The notes: a model not told the origin generated them from the letters alone. A stretch of 58,725 nt of DNA from Streptomyces sp. CB02959 (GCF_002803155.1 NZ_NNBP01000045.1:1-58725), one strand, 5' to 3'. Positions 24,962-34,156 are shown, numbered from the stretch's first letter. Translations and numbers: made by a program.

Positions 24962-26401
24962 TCACTTGACGATCTCCATCACCGCCATCATGCCTGCGTC
25001 CTCGTGGTTGAGGATGTGGCAGTGCAGGACGCTCTTGCCCGTGTAGGTGTTGAAACGGATCCGGATGACGAGCTGTCCCTTGGCGGGAACGCTCGCGGTG
25101 TCCTGCAGGCCATGGCCCTGGTGTGGACGGCCGTTGATGCTCATCAACTGGAACTTGTTGACGTGCACGTGGAAGGAGTGTTCCTCGTTGCTGTCGTTGC
25201 GTACGGTCCACTCCTCGACCGTGTTGAGCTTGGGCCGGATGTCCACCCGGTTCGGGTCGAATTGTTTGCCGTTGACATAGTACTTGCTCCCGTCGGCGTT
25301 CTCGGAGAACACGATGGTGCGCCGCGCGGCGATCGGGTCGTGGCTGAAGTCCAGTCTCGGGGCGAAGGACGAGGCCGGCAGCGGTGCCGGCCTCGTTGAG
25401 GGGCCCTCGGAGTCCAGGGTGGCCAAGGTCGCCTGCGGGAAGGAATTGCCGCCCGGACCGGTGTTGTAGGCGAGTGTCTGGAGCTGGGTTCGGCCTCGCG
25501 GACCGCCTTGGACCAGCACGTCGAAGCGGGTGCCGGCCGCCAGCAGGAGGGAGTCGGCCGTCCAGATGCGGTCGGAGGGAGCGCCGTCGTGGGCGATCAC
25601 ATGGAACTGCTGCCCCTGGAGGTGGACGTTGTAGTAGATGTTGGCGCTGATGTTGGCCAGCCGCCACAGTTGGGTCTCGCCCGGCCGGATGCGGATGACA
25701 GGGTTGATCTGGCCGTTCACGGTGCGGTTGGTGGGTGCGCTGATGTGCAGGCCCTGGGCCTTGACCGCGTCGCCTTGAAGCTGGAAGTCCTTGAGGCCGA
25801 TGACGTGTTCGCTGATGTTCCGCAGGTCCGCCGGCAGATACTGCTGAAGCCCGTCGACGACGATGACGCCCGACAGGCCGCCGGCGACCTGCGGTGCGGA
25901 ATCGGGGTGCGCGTGTGAGTGGTACCAGTAGGTGCCGGCCCGAAGGGTGTCCGGGAACCGGTAGGCGTAGTGGTGGGTCTCTCCGGGACGGATGTGGATG
26001 AAGACGTTGTCGGAGTCGCCGGACGGCGAGACATGAAGTCCGTGGACGTGCAGATTGGTGCCCTGGCTCAGCCTGTTCGTCATCGACAGGTAGAGCGTGT
26101 CCCGGGGGCGGATCCGCAGCGTGGGCGGCATGTACCGGCCGTTGTAGGTGAGGGCCCACAGCTTTCGGCCGGCCACGTCCACCTGCCGTCTCTCCACGAC
26201 GAGGTCCACCCGCAGGACGCCGTTGCGGCTCACCATCTGCTCCGGCTCCCGCAGCGGGGCACCCGCGGGGAACGACGGCGTCTGCGAGGGGGAGGACGAC
26301 CGCCGCGAAGACGACCCGCCGCCGGTGCAGCTGCTCACCAGTGCAATCACGGCGAGGATCAGGACGGTGGCACGGCGGAGCAGCCTGCGCGGACACCGCA
26401 T
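24962..26401 (-). CDS. Multicopper oxidase, lipoprotein
   Basis: The 479-residue protein begins with a basic N terminus, a hydrophobic stretch ATVLILAVIALVSSC with a lipobox Cys near residue 25, and a Ser-rich linker, so it should be anchored outside the membrane. The copper ligands are in order: HVHG near 118, HSHAH near 165, HSFHVHVN near 410 and HCHILNHEDAGMM near 460. The last block ends in Met, the usual axial ligand of the type 1 site. The sequence is complete for a two- or three-domain laccase-like or metallo-oxidase enzyme. ATG 26401 has GGAGG 4 bases upstream. No copper regulator is adjacent. Confidence 0.93.
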   Translation of the reverse strand: MRCPRRLLRRATVLILAVIALVSSCTGGGSSSRRSSSPSQTPSFPAGAPLREPEQMVSRNGVLRVDLVVERRQVDVAGRKLWALTYNGRYMPPTLRIRPRDTLYLSMTNRLSQGTNLHVHGLHVSPSGDSDNVFIHIRPGETHHYAYRFPDTLRAGTYWYHSHAHPDSAPQVAGGLSGVIVVDGLQQYLPADLRNISEHVIGLKDFQLQGDAVKAQGLHISAPTNRTVNGQINPVIRIRPGETQLWRLANISANIYYNVHLQGQQFHVIAHDGAPSDRIWTADSLLLAAGTRFDVLVQGGPRGRTQLQTLAYNTGPGGNSFPQATLATLDSEGPSTRPAPLPASSFAPRLDFSHDPIAARRTIVFSENADGSKYYVNGKQFDPNRVDIRPKLNTVEEWTVRNDSNEEHSFHVHVNKFQLMSINGRPHQGHGLQDTASVPAKGQLVIRIRFNTYTGKSVLHCHILNHEDAGMMAVMEIVK

Positions 26402-26584
26402 CACGCCTCCACAGCCTGTCCCGACCCGACGCTTCGATCACCAGCAGTAAACCTACGGTGGAACCCGTACGCGATCCGGGCGAATCGTTCGCGTGAAGGC
26501 GCTCCTCCATGCCACCCGCGGCGGGAGCCTCAGCACCACGGCGGTTTCGACGATGCCGGGCAGAGGAGAGGTTGCGGACCAGGG

Positions 26585-26818
26585 CGCGATGTCCGCGAGA
26601 TGAACTTCGGACTGAGCCGCGACCCGGGCACCCAGCGAGTGCACATCGAGGTGTCCGATGGAGGCCCTGCCGCCATGGACGGCGACTGGGCAGCCAGCTG
26701 CACCCCCGACGAACACGGCCGCGGACTGGAGATCGTCGATCAGCTCACCGCCGCGCACGGCGACCGTGAGGAACCCGAACGCGCTGTCCACTGGGCCGAC
26801 GTCACCAGCGTGCCCTGA
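26585..26818 (+). pseudogene. ATP-binding (HATPase, anti-sigma type) protein, C-terminal fragment
   Basis: The frame reads VHIEVSDGGPAAMDGDWAAS, then DEHGRGLEIVDQLTAAHGDR and AVHWADVTSVP before TGA 26816-26818. The V-S-D-G-G and G-R-G-L-x-I-V segments are the G1 and G2 boxes of small Streptomyces HATPases related to RsbW. The N-terminal half is missing. Confidence 0.65.
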
Positions 26819-27402
26819 CTCGACCGCGCGGCAGCAGGCTGCGCCGGATGACGGCACCAGCTGTCGCATGGAGCGGCGGCTGCCGTCGAGCACTGCGATT
26901 CTCATAAATGACGAGTTCTGAGAGGACTTCTGCGAGTGGCGAGCTGGGCGAATCCGGGCGGTTTACCCGTCGCCGGGCGCCTCTCTCAACTGGCCGTTTG
27001 TAAGAGACCCGAACCGAAACCGGCCTACCGCTCACCACGGTTCCGGTGTTCCCCCAGGCCGGAACAGGCCGGCGGCCGCGGAATCTCAGGCGTGTACCGC
27101 TACTCGCAAGTTCTCAACGCCGCGCTCATCCTGTGGTTGATCGCCGGACCGCAGAAGACGACCAGCCCGACGACACGCACGAGCCCGCCACCACGGTGGC
27201 GGGCTCGTGCGTGTTCGACGCCTTTTGAGGCTGTCACCCAGAGCAGCCATAGGTCCTCCTTTCTTCCCCGGGGCCCAATTCCCCGCAGCTCGCCCAAAAG
27301 CTCGTCATCACCTCGGGCAGAAGCGCCCTTCAGTCGTCACGGCCTACCGCATCCTCGCCGAGGGCGAAACAGTGGAGCTCCCGACCGGACTCTCCTCGAT
27401 GC
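26819..27402. other. No gene seen; contains a terminator-like hairpin
   Basis: About 580 bases with no convincing coding frame. The only strong structure is the long perfect hairpin at 27173-27214. A short reading VYRYSQVLNAALILWLIAGP (27092-27151) could be the end of a lost membrane protein. Confidence 0.45.
27173..27214. terminator. Perfect 20-bp hairpin
   Basis: ACACGCACGAGCCCGCCACC pairs with its exact complement across a 2-base loop. It lies downstream of the oxidoreductase gene (minus strand, ending 27403) and can terminate transcription from either side. Confidence 0.75.
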
Positions 27403-28557
27403 CTACGACCCTTGCTCTGCGAGTGTGACCTTCCGGCCCGCGCGCGCCGCCTCTCGGACCTGCTCCAGCATGGCGTGCCGCCGGACGGCGTGCCGGAAGT
27501 CGGGAACGCCGTCCTCGTCCGGTGCAAGGTTCCCGGTGATCTGGTCGCGCAGGAGCGCGTACTCGTGGGCGACGTTGTAGGCAGGCTCGGCACCTCGCTC
27601 CGTCCATTGTGTCAGCCAGCGCTGATAGCGGGCGGGAACCGGAAGTTCGGCCAAGGCACCTTCTTCTCCCCGGGCGCCGTACAGCCGCAGCCGCCCCTGG
27701 AACCACAGAGCCTGGTCGGCCTTGACGACGAGATCGCCGTCCGTGCCGTTGATCTCCCAATGAAACGCGGTGGCGCGGGACGTCCCCCCGCGGAAGTGCA
27801 TCGCCGCCACGGCCCCCGACTCCAGCACACCAGTGACGACGATCTGGTCCTCCGCGCTCTTGGCCGCAACCGCCCCGCTCGTGACGTTCGTGACCTCAGG
27901 GCGCAGGTTCTCGATGAGAGCCGACACCTCGCGGAACTCCCCGAGCACCATGGCCAGCGCGTCGACCGAGTGCCCGAAGGGGATCGACAGCAACGTGGCG
28001 CCGCCCCTGACGTCCAGCACGTACGCATAGTTGTCGTCGTAAGTTGCGCCCCCGATCCAGCCCGACCCGAGCATGCTGGTCGACAGCACCCGCCCCACGT
28101 AGCCGTCGGCGACCAGGTCCCGCAGATACCGAAGCGGCGGAGCCGACCGGGCCTGCAGGCCGACTCCTGTGAGCACACCCCTGCGATGCGCGAGGTCGGC
28201 CAGTTCCTCGGCCTGCGCGAGGTCGGTACCGAGCGGCCACTCGCTGAACACCATCTTCCCCGCCTCCAGCGCGGGTCGGATGAGCTCCAGGTGGTGCGGA
28301 ACCTTCACCGTCACCACCACGAGATCGACTTCCTCACTGCGGGCCAGCCCCTCTGCGCTGTCGAAGGCCAGCGGCACCGCATACTTCTCGCCGGCCGCAC
28401 GCGCCGACTCGGCGCTGCTGGCGCTCAGCGCCCGCAACTCGTATCCATCGAGCCCGGCCAGCGCCGGCACATGGGCGGTCGCCGCCCACCCGCCGCTCGC
28501 GCTCAGACCTACGACACCGACACGAATCAGCTCTCCGTGAGGGGAAGTGGACGTCAT
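27403..28557 (-). CDS. Gfo/Idh/MocA-family oxidoreductase
   Basis: The 384-residue protein has the N-terminal NAD(P) fold (RVGVVGLSASGGWAATAHVP), a Glu-Trp-Pro segment (VFSEWPLGTDLAQAEELADL) where the family usually has E-K-P, and a C-terminal sheet domain with GGATLLSIPFGHSVDALAMV. The Trp for Lys at the usual catalytic position is seen in a subgroup related to fungal Gal80-type proteins, so activity may differ from classic dehydrogenases. ATG 28557 is preferred to GTG 28563. It is a single gene with the hairpin at 27173 downstream. The substrate is probably a sugar or polyol, unproven. Confidence 0.88.
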   Translation of the reverse strand: MTSTSPHGELIRVGVVGLSASGGWAATAHVPALAGLDGYELRALSASSAESARAAGEKYAVPLAFDSAEGLARSEEVDLVVVTVKVPHHLELIRPALEAGKMVFSEWPLGTDLAQAEELADLAHRRGVLTGVGLQARSAPPLRYLRDLVADGYVGRVLSTSMLGSGWIGGATYDDNYAYVLDVRGGATLLSIPFGHSVDALAMVLGEFREVSALIENLRPEVTNVTSGAVAAKSAEDQIVVTGVLESGAVAAMHFRGGTSRATAFHWEINGTDGDLVVKADQALWFQGRLRLYGARGEEGALAELPVPARYQRWLTQWTERGAEPAYNVAHEYALLRDQITGNLAPDEDGVPDFRHAVRRHAMLEQVREAARAGRKVTLAEQGS

Positions 28558-28799
28558 GTGCACCCCAGTGTTCGCGACCGCCTGCTCTCACCTCAAAACG
28601 GCCAATAGCCACGGAGGACACGGTCCAAGCATCATGTTCAGCTATGTCGATTGGTTCGCCGTTGGTCAACGGCACCACACTCGGCGAGTTCGCTTCCCCG
28701 CACCCTGCCCTGCGGCTCGTCGGAGCCGCCAAACCGGCCGAGGAACAACCCAGCGAATGACCGGCGCTATACCCCGCCGAAGTGCGGACGGCACCAGGC

Positions 28800-29040
28800 C
28801 GTGATGCCATCGGACCCTGCCAGCACGGACGTCACGCTGCCACGCGTCCCCGGCATCGAATGCGTCGGCGTGATCGACGAAAGGCCCGCCAGCAGCGGCC
28901 TGCGCCCCGGTCAGCAGATGGCCACCATGAGGGGCGGGATGGGCCACTCGTACGACGGGGCGTACGCGCAGTACGCCCTGGCCCCAGTCGGCCAGGTGAT
29001 CCCGTTCGCGCCCGAGTTGCCTTCCCTGTCCCCTCCAGCG
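28800..29040 (+). pseudogene. Zinc-type alcohol dehydrogenase, N-terminal-domain fragment
   Basis: The frame reads STDVTLPRVPGIECVGVIDE, then RPGQQMATMRGGMGHSYDGA and YAQYALAPVGQVIPFAPELP, the GroES-like domain of an MDR dehydrogenase. There is no start, and after about 29030 the sequence is unrelated, so the nucleotide-binding domain is missing. It differs from the dehydrogenase at 16865, which keeps that domain. Confidence 0.7.
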
Positions 29041-29123
29041 CAGCTTCGTGACGGGCATTCCGAACGCCGATGGCTGGCTGTTGAAGCATGCGCCGGCCTC
29101 ACGGGCCTTCGGGGTTCGGCGCA

Positions 29124-29364
29124 TCACCGTGTGGGGCGGGGGAACGGCAGCACACTGTCCCGGACGGCTGCAGGCTTGCACTCTGTGGCGATCCGGTCGA
29201 CAAGAACAGCGCTGGCGAGGGTCAGCTTGGTGACCAGCTGGCGGAGCTCTTCGATCTCGGCCTTCTGGTTCGTAATGGTCCGTAGTTGGAGAGCGTGGGC
29301 GTCGGTGCGGACCGTGTTGCCGCAGCCGGGCTGACAGGCGTACTGCCGTGGGGCGGTCGCGCCC
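29124..29364 (-). pseudogene. Coiled-coil protein fragment interrupted by the IS256 element
   Basis: The minus-strand frame reads ATAPRQYACQPGCGNTVRTD, then LQLRTITNQKAEIEELRQLV and TLASAVLVDRIATECKPAAV to its stop. If the 2.25-kb element and one 9-base duplicate are removed, the frame continues on the other side as SHLCDPEPGATAPR up to a stop. The protein is therefore what the element landed in. A Cys pair and a heptad pattern are visible. The family is unknown and no start is seen. Confidence 0.45.
29356..29364. repeat. Target site duplication, left copy
   Basis: GTCGCGCCC immediately precedes the left terminal repeat; the identical 9 bases follow the right terminal repeat at 31615-31623. 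Confidence 0.9.
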
Positions 29365-29445
29365 GAGTAATCGTCAAGACTTGTGGATGAGCTGAAGGAA
29401 AATCGGGTTGCCATCCCCACGTAGCAGGCCGAACGATTGCGCCTT

Positions 29446-30234
29446 GTGACGACTGCTGATGAGAAGCCGCTGTTCGATGCCGCCAGGCCGATCGCGTTGG
29501 TGACCGACGTCGGCCGGTCCATCGGAATCGGCGCGGGGATCGCTTGCCGGCTGGCGGAGGCAGGCTGGAACGTCGCCTTCACGTACTGGACACCGTACGA
29601 CGCGCGCATGGCCTGGGGCATCGAGACTGACGCCGCGGACACCATCGCCAAGGCCCTGGAGGAACGGGGCGCCGACACGGTGGCGGTCGAGGCGGACCTC
29701 GCCGATCCTGAGGCCCCAGGGCGAGTCTTTGACCAGGCTCAGGGCGGTCTCGGCGACATCACCGCGTTGGTGATCTGCCACTGCGAGTCGGTGGACTCTG
29801 GCCTGCTCGACACCACCCTGGAGAGCTTCGACCGCCACTTCGCGGTCAATGCCCGTGCCACCTGGCTGCTGATCCGGGAGTTCGGCCGTCGCTTCCGCGG
29901 GACTCCGGGGACCGGACGCGTGATCGCCCTCACCAGTGACCACACTGTCGGCAACGTGCCCTACGGGGCGAGCAAGGGCGCACTCGACCGCATCACCCTG
30001 GCCGCTGCCCACGAACTCGCCCACCTCGGGATCACCGCCAACGTGATCAACCCCGGCCCGATCGACACCGGATGGATGTCCGACGACATCCGCGACCACG
30101 TACTGCGCCAGACACCGCTGGGACGTCTGGGCAGCCCCCAGGACACCGCTCACCTCGTGGACTTCCTGTGCTCACCGCAGGGCCAGTGGATCAACGGCCA
30201 ACTGCTCAAGAGCAACGGCGGTCTCGCCCACTGA
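29446..30234 (+). CDS. SDR-family oxidoreductase (passenger of the IS256-type element)
   Basis: The protein is 262 residues from GTG 29446; TTG 29437 would add three. The N-terminal cofactor region IALVTDVGRSIGIGAGIACR is the usual T-G-x3-G-x-G pattern with Asp in place of the first Gly. The catalytic set is present: N in NARATWLLI, S in IALTSDHTVG, and Y-x3-K in PYGASKGALDRI. The C terminus GQWINGQLLKSNGGLAH resembles 3-ketoacyl reductase-like SDRs. It lies entirely between the terminal repeats of the IS256-type element. No ribosome binding site is obvious, so expression may depend on an outside promoter. Substrate unknown. Confidence 0.9.
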   Translation: MTTADEKPLFDAARPIALVTDVGRSIGIGAGIACRLAEAGWNVAFTYWTPYDARMAWGIETDAADTIAKALEERGADTVAVEADLADPEAPGRVFDQAQGGLGDITALVICHCESVDSGLLDTTLESFDRHFAVNARATWLLIREFGRRFRGTPGTGRVIALTSDHTVGNVPYGASKGALDRITLAAAHELAHLGITANVINPGPIDTGWMSDDIRDHVLRQTPLGRLGSPQDTAHLVDFLCSPQGQWINGQLLKSNGGLAH

Positions 30235-30247
30235 CCAGCCGGACCGG

Positions 30248-31495
30248 CTACGCGGCCTCCGGCCGCTCAACCAGTACACCGTTCTCGAAGCGGGCCCCCG
30301 CCCGGACGAGCGACACCAGGTGAGCACCGGTGATCGCCCGCCATCGGGCCTGGGCAGACTCAACAAGCTTGAACACCATCGCCAAGGCGGCGGCCGGGCT
30401 GCCGGCCCCGCGGGTCACCTTCGTGCGGAGCTTGACCGTGGAGAACGTCGACTCAATAGGGTTGGTGGTCCGCAGGTGGACCCAGTGCTCGGCTGGGAAG
30501 TCGTAGAACGCCAGCAGCTCGTCCGCGTCATCGGTGATCTTCGCGACAGCCTTCGGCCACTTCGTGCCGTAAGTGCGGGCGAACGTCTCGATCGCCTTCT
30601 CAGCGTGGGCACGGTCCTCTGCGTTGTAGATCTCCTGCATCGACTTCGTCGCGCCTGGCTGCACGGACTTCGGCAGGCAGTTCGCGACGTTCCGGGCTTT
30701 GTGAACCCAACATCTCTGATGCCTCGCGGCGGGGAACACCTCGGCCAGGGCTTTCCACAGGCCCATCGCACCGTCTCCGACCACCAGCTCCGGGTCGCGC
30801 ATACCCCGGCGGCGACAGTCGCGCAGCAGATCGGCCCACGACTCCGTGCTCTCCCGCAGCCCCTCGGCCAGGGCGATCAGCTCCTTGGTGCCGTCGAGAC
30901 GGACGCCGAGCAGGACCAGGACGCACGAGTGCGCCTGGCCGAGCCGCACTTTGGGATGGACCCCGTCCGCCCACACATAGACGAAGTCGCGGTCGGACAG
31001 GTCTCGGTCCTGGAATGCGACGTGGTCGTCGCTCCACTGCTTCGTCAGCCGGGTCACGGTCGCCGGCGACAGCCCCGCCGTGCCGCCGAGGAACTGCTCC
31101 AGCGCGGGCACGAAGTCACCGGACGACAATCCGTGCAGGTAGAGCAGCGGCAGCACCTCGGAGATCTTCGGCGACTTGCGGCACCACGGCGCCAAGATCT
31201 TCGAGGAGAACCGCTTGCGCTCACCGGTCTCGTCGTCGACGCGGCGGTCGTTCACGCGGGGCGCGATGACCTCGACCGGGCCGGCCGCAGTGACCACGGC
31301 CCGGGGTCGGTGATGGCCGTTGCGGACCACCAGGCGCCGTCCAAGCTCGTCGGTTTCCGCAGCCAACTCGGCTATGTACTGGTTGACTTCCGCCTCCAGC
31401 GCGGCGGCGAGCATCCGGCGAGCTCCCTCGCGGACGATCTCGTCGATCAGGGAGCCGGACTGGGTGGAGCCGTCGTCAGTCACTACGCTGAGCAT
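30248..31495 (-). CDS. IS256-family transposase
   Basis: The 415-residue protein is full length for the family. The DDE residues appear in VWADGVHPKVRL (first Asp), LVVGDGAMGLWKAL (second Asp) and TTNPIESTFSTVKLRTKVTR (Glu). The zinc-like C/H segment of the family is present as RHQRCWVHKARNV. N-terminal SLIDEIVREGARRMLAAALE is the typical start of mutator-type transposases. No frameshift is seen, so it is likely active. It lies in opposite orientation to the SDR gene in the same element. Confidence 0.95.
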   Translation of the reverse strand: MLSVVTDDGSTQSGSLIDEIVREGARRMLAAALEAEVNQYIAELAAETDELGRRLVVRNGHHRPRAVVTAAGPVEVIAPRVNDRRVDDETGERKRFSSKILAPWCRKSPKISEVLPLLYLHGLSSGDFVPALEQFLGGTAGLSPATVTRLTKQWSDDHVAFQDRDLSDRDFVYVWADGVHPKVRLGQAHSCVLVLLGVRLDGTKELIALAEGLRESTESWADLLRDCRRRGMRDPELVVGDGAMGLWKALAEVFPAARHQRCWVHKARNVANCLPKSVQPGATKSMQEIYNAEDRAHAEKAIETFARTYGTKWPKAVAKITDDADELLAFYDFPAEHWVHLRTTNPIESTFSTVKLRTKVTRGAGSPAAALAMVFKLVESAQARWRAITGAHLVSLVRAGARFENGVLVERPEAA

Positions 31496-31614
31496 GGGCG
31501 TGCCTTCCCGACCCGCGCTGCGAACGCGGGCCTACTCGGACATCACAGGATCATCGGGAAGGTACGCCTTCTGCGTCCCGCCCGGGGCGGATCCACAAGT
31601 CCTAAGCATTGCTC

Positions 31615-31623
31615 GTCGCGCCC
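31615..31623. repeat. Target site duplication, right copy
   Basis: GTCGCGCCC directly follows the right terminal repeat and is identical to 29356-29364. Confidence 0.9.
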
Positions 31624-32472
31624 GGCTCGGGGTCGCAAAGATGTGAGCGCCGGCGACCTGCTCACCGTGGTGCGACCCGGGCTCCCTCCGCCAGACGGCG
31701 GCAACACACCCACTGTGGCGACCGTTGGTGATTCGGGCTCAGTTGCGCGGGGCACGGCCTGGCCCGCCGACGGCCAGCAGCGCGCGGGCGCCATGGCCTT
31801 CGCCCGCCGCACCGCCCCCGCGCTGGCTGGGCGAGGGCGATGCCGCGTTGGAGCCGGTCGCCTTCGCCCCCCAGCCGGCCCGGACAGCGAGGGCGCGGAC
31901 GCTGGCGGCTGCGCTCGCGGCCGGGCTGCCGCTCGGCGCGCTCGTCGGGGCTGCCCTGGCGGACGAGATCTGGCTGCCTCTGGCCTGCGCCAGCGCCGAG
32001 CACCCCGTGCCCAGGACAACGCCTGTCCGGCCACCGAGCGCGTTGCCGCCCGCGCGGCCATCAGTGACGCCGTGATCCTGGCCGCGTACCTGCTCGTCCG
32101 TCCTGCCGCCGGGGCGTGGCGAACGACTCCGGAGGTCCGCCGGTACGCCCAGGCGCCTGCTGAGGTCGCCGAGGCCCTACCCACGACCGCCCCTCCCGCC
32201 GAGGTGGAGCAGCTGCGCCGGGGCCGGTCGACGCTGTCCGGACCCGACCGACCAGCCCCTGCCGGGTCCTCTTGCCACACACCGTGTTCCACCGCAAGAG
32301 TGGGCAGATGGACCCCCTGGATGCAAAGGGACCCCAAGTCCCGCCCTCCTACCCCCCAAAGACACCTCCGCCTCCGAAGCGGCCGGTCGAGCTTCCGCGA
32401 CCTGAGACACTCGCTGGTCTACCGCTGCCCAGCCCGCAGACCCGGCGCCTCGCCACACGCACACGAGCTCGT
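31624..32472. other. No confident gene
   Basis: About 850 bases. One plus-strand reading has a hydrophobic run (TLAAALAAGLPLGALVGAAL near 31900-31960), and a later one has ISDAVILAAYLLVRPAAGAW near 32060-32120. Neither has a start or a family I know, and the codon pattern is uneven. They may be parts of lost membrane proteins. Confidence 0.35.
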
Positions 32473-32865
32473 ATGACAGTTCGCAACCGCCAGGTCTGCA
32501 ACTTCACGATCACGTCGGATCGATGGGCCGCCGGCAAAGTCGGCGGCCGCGTGGTGGAGGCCCTTCGGGGCTGGGGCTACCGAACGGACGAGGAAGCGGT
32601 CACGAGCGTGTGCCAACTCCTGGTCGAGGCGGCCGTGGCGGATGAGGGAAAGAGGATTAGCGTCCATGTGGCAGACCAGGACGCGATGGCGCTCGTCGTC
32701 GTGCTCAGCCACCGTCCCGACCCTGCCCCAGACGATGACGTTCTTGCCCGCATCGCGGCAACCGCCGTCACATCCTCCTGCGGAACAGACGCAGCGCCGG
32801 ACGGGCGCCGCGTATGGGCACTGCTGGACACCCGCATCAAGACCACAACCAAGGCTCAGCTGTAG
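32473..32865 (+). CDS. Small conserved protein, ATP-binding-regulator-like
   Basis: ATG 32473 begins a 130-residue protein with ITSDRWAAGKVGGRVVEALR, then SVCQLLVEAAVADEGKRISV and MALVVVLSHRPDPAPDDDVL, ending RRVWALLDTRI. The layout (a helix with a potential N-box-like segment, then strands) recalls the small HATPase-related proteins of Streptomyces that act around anti-sigma networks, but the G boxes are not clear. It stands alone, next to debris on both sides. Confidence 0.6.
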   Translation: MTVRNRQVCNFTITSDRWAAGKVGGRVVEALRGWGYRTDEEAVTSVCQLLVEAAVADEGKRISVHVADQDAMALVVVLSHRPDPAPDDDVLARIAATAVTSSCGTDAAPDGRRVWALLDTRIKTTTKAQL

Positions 32866-33244
32866 CTACAGCACCTCCGTACCGACGCCCGACGATCACT
32901 GTTTAGCGGTCGACCGCGCACAGGGCAGCAAAAGCCTTCCACCGGAGGCGCCACGCCTCGGCCGGGCCGTTCCGCCTACTCACGTACGCCGTTCGACTGT
33001 GCAGCGCTCCCCGCCGCCGTTCGGCGGTGCCCCGGCGCCCCCGGTCCTTCGGCGCCCGCACGCCCGTGTCGCCATTCGTCCCCAACTCCCGCTCGGTGCA
33101 ATCCCGTTCACCCCGCTGCCGTCCGGCCCATTCAGCGGCCGGGCCGCGCCGTCCGGTCAGGGCCACTCGTTGCGTCCCCCTGGATGACCGGACAAGCCGG
33201 CCTGAAGGTCACGGTGCGCTTCATGCCCCACCGTGCGACCACTG
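32866..33244. other. No gene seen
   Basis: About 380 bases of Pro/Arg-rich low-complexity translation in every frame. It lies beyond the point where the group II intron reverse-transcriptase reading breaks off, and I find no domain V-like hairpin of an intron 3' end here. Confidence 0.4.
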
Positions 33245-34153
33245 CTCTGTTGCGTCACCCGCTTCACGCTGATCAGCGTGTTGCTGCGGCTTCGCAGCAT
33301 GAGCTTCTGCAAGTTGCGGACCTTCTTGAGGTCCCCGTCCTGCGTCGCCTTGAAGATCCTCTGCCTCAGTCGCCGTACGTTCTCCTCGCAGGTGGCCCAG
33401 TCGATGCCGTGCCAGTCGAGTAAGTCGTCCTCGGGTCCGTTCACCGCAGGCGACGGCATCACGGCAGGTGCCGTGATCTCCATGTTCGCCTCCGGTGTCT
33501 GACTTGCCCCTCGGTTCCGGCTTCCTTGCAGTGGTGACTTCAAAGGCTCACCTGATCCACGTGGGCACCCTTTCGGGCCGGGCCACCAGGACCCGTATCC
33601 GGCGAGTTATGCAAGAGATGAGTGAAGGTCCCGTCTCCCGGTTTCCTCTGGCCTTTCGGCCCGCCGGCCTTCGCTTCTTGGATCTTCCTTCTCCCGCCGG
33701 GGACTTCAGCCTTCCTTGCGGTCGGCCTACCAAGCCTGGGCTTGGACCCCGTCGGGGTTTCCACGTTCCGCACCAGTAAGACGCGGCTGGGGTGGGCGCC
33801 CCCTCTACCACGGGACCAGCGGTGTCCTCCCTCCGGGCTCAGTTACCCGAAGGTCGCTTGGTGCCTTGCAGCACCGGGTCCTGTGACCGCCGCCAACACG
33901 CCATCGACGCGGCCTTAAAGCCACGAGGCATCATCAAGGGTTCACTTGCGTTCGCCCGTCCAGCCTTCCCCTCACCTGTTGCACCCCGATGGCCGGGACG
34001 CTCTTGGGCTTGAACGCTCCGCTTCACACTCCGCCGTTACCAGCGACGCATGGGAGCGCGGGGACGGACCTTGGACACTGGTCCGAAGTTCAGCCGATCG
34101 ATACCTCCTTCACGTGGCTGGACTTACTTACCTGGAGCGACTTCGTGTCGCAC
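33245..34153 (-). mobile_element. Group II intron, 5' part only
   Basis: On the minus strand the DNA starts GTGCGACACGAAGTCGC at 34153, a normal group II 5' end (GUGYG), and is followed by about 670 bases of structured non-coding sequence before a reverse-transcriptase start at 33483. The reading of that protein stops making sense near 33249, and the catalytic RT and maturase parts, domain V and the 3' splice site are not found. The intron lies directly after the hairpin at 34157-34195. A related intron-free copy of the target at 38639-38660 matches up to the base before GTGCG, which supports the boundary. The class cannot be fixed from this part. Confidence 0.75.
33249..33483 (-). pseudogene. 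ltrA: Group II intron reverse transcriptase/maturase, N-terminal fragment
   Basis: ATG 33483 has GGAGG 6 bases upstream. The start MEITAPAVMPSPAVNGPEDD is followed by DWATCEENVRRLRQRIFKAT and KVRNLQKLMLRSRSNTLISV, the typical N terminus (RT0/RT1 region) of intron-encoded proteins. After about residue 78 (VTQQ) the conserved A-G-x-D-G block does not follow, and the frame ends in unrelated sequence. About 80 of the expected 420-600 residues remain. Gene symbol by analogy only. Confidence 0.8.
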
Positions 34154-34156
34154 ACT

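Larger units (their letters stand above)
29365..31614. mobile_element. IS256-type element with an SDR passenger gene
   Basis: The element is 2,250 bases. Its terminal inverted repeats are 29365-29388 (GAGTAAT...GACTTGTGGAT) and 31591-31614 (ATCCACAAGTC...GCTC), matching at 18 of 24 positions, with 11 perfect at the inner end. The flanks are a perfect 9-base direct repeat, the duplication length known for IS256. It contains a full-length IS256 transposase on the minus strand and a full SDR oxidoreductase gene on the plus strand, tail to tail with 13 bases between stops. There is no terminal repeat between the two genes, so the SDR gene moved as part of the element. Confidence 0.85.

Noticed and set aside
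29437..31495. SDR gene as an ordinary chromosomal neighbour of a solo IS256
   Set aside because: The left terminal repeat and the 9-base duplication lie beyond the SDR gene, and there is no terminal repeat between the two genes.
30320..32476. 718-codon plus-strand open frame across the IS256 transposase
   Set aside because: It is antisense to an intact transposase with all catalytic residues and has no family features.
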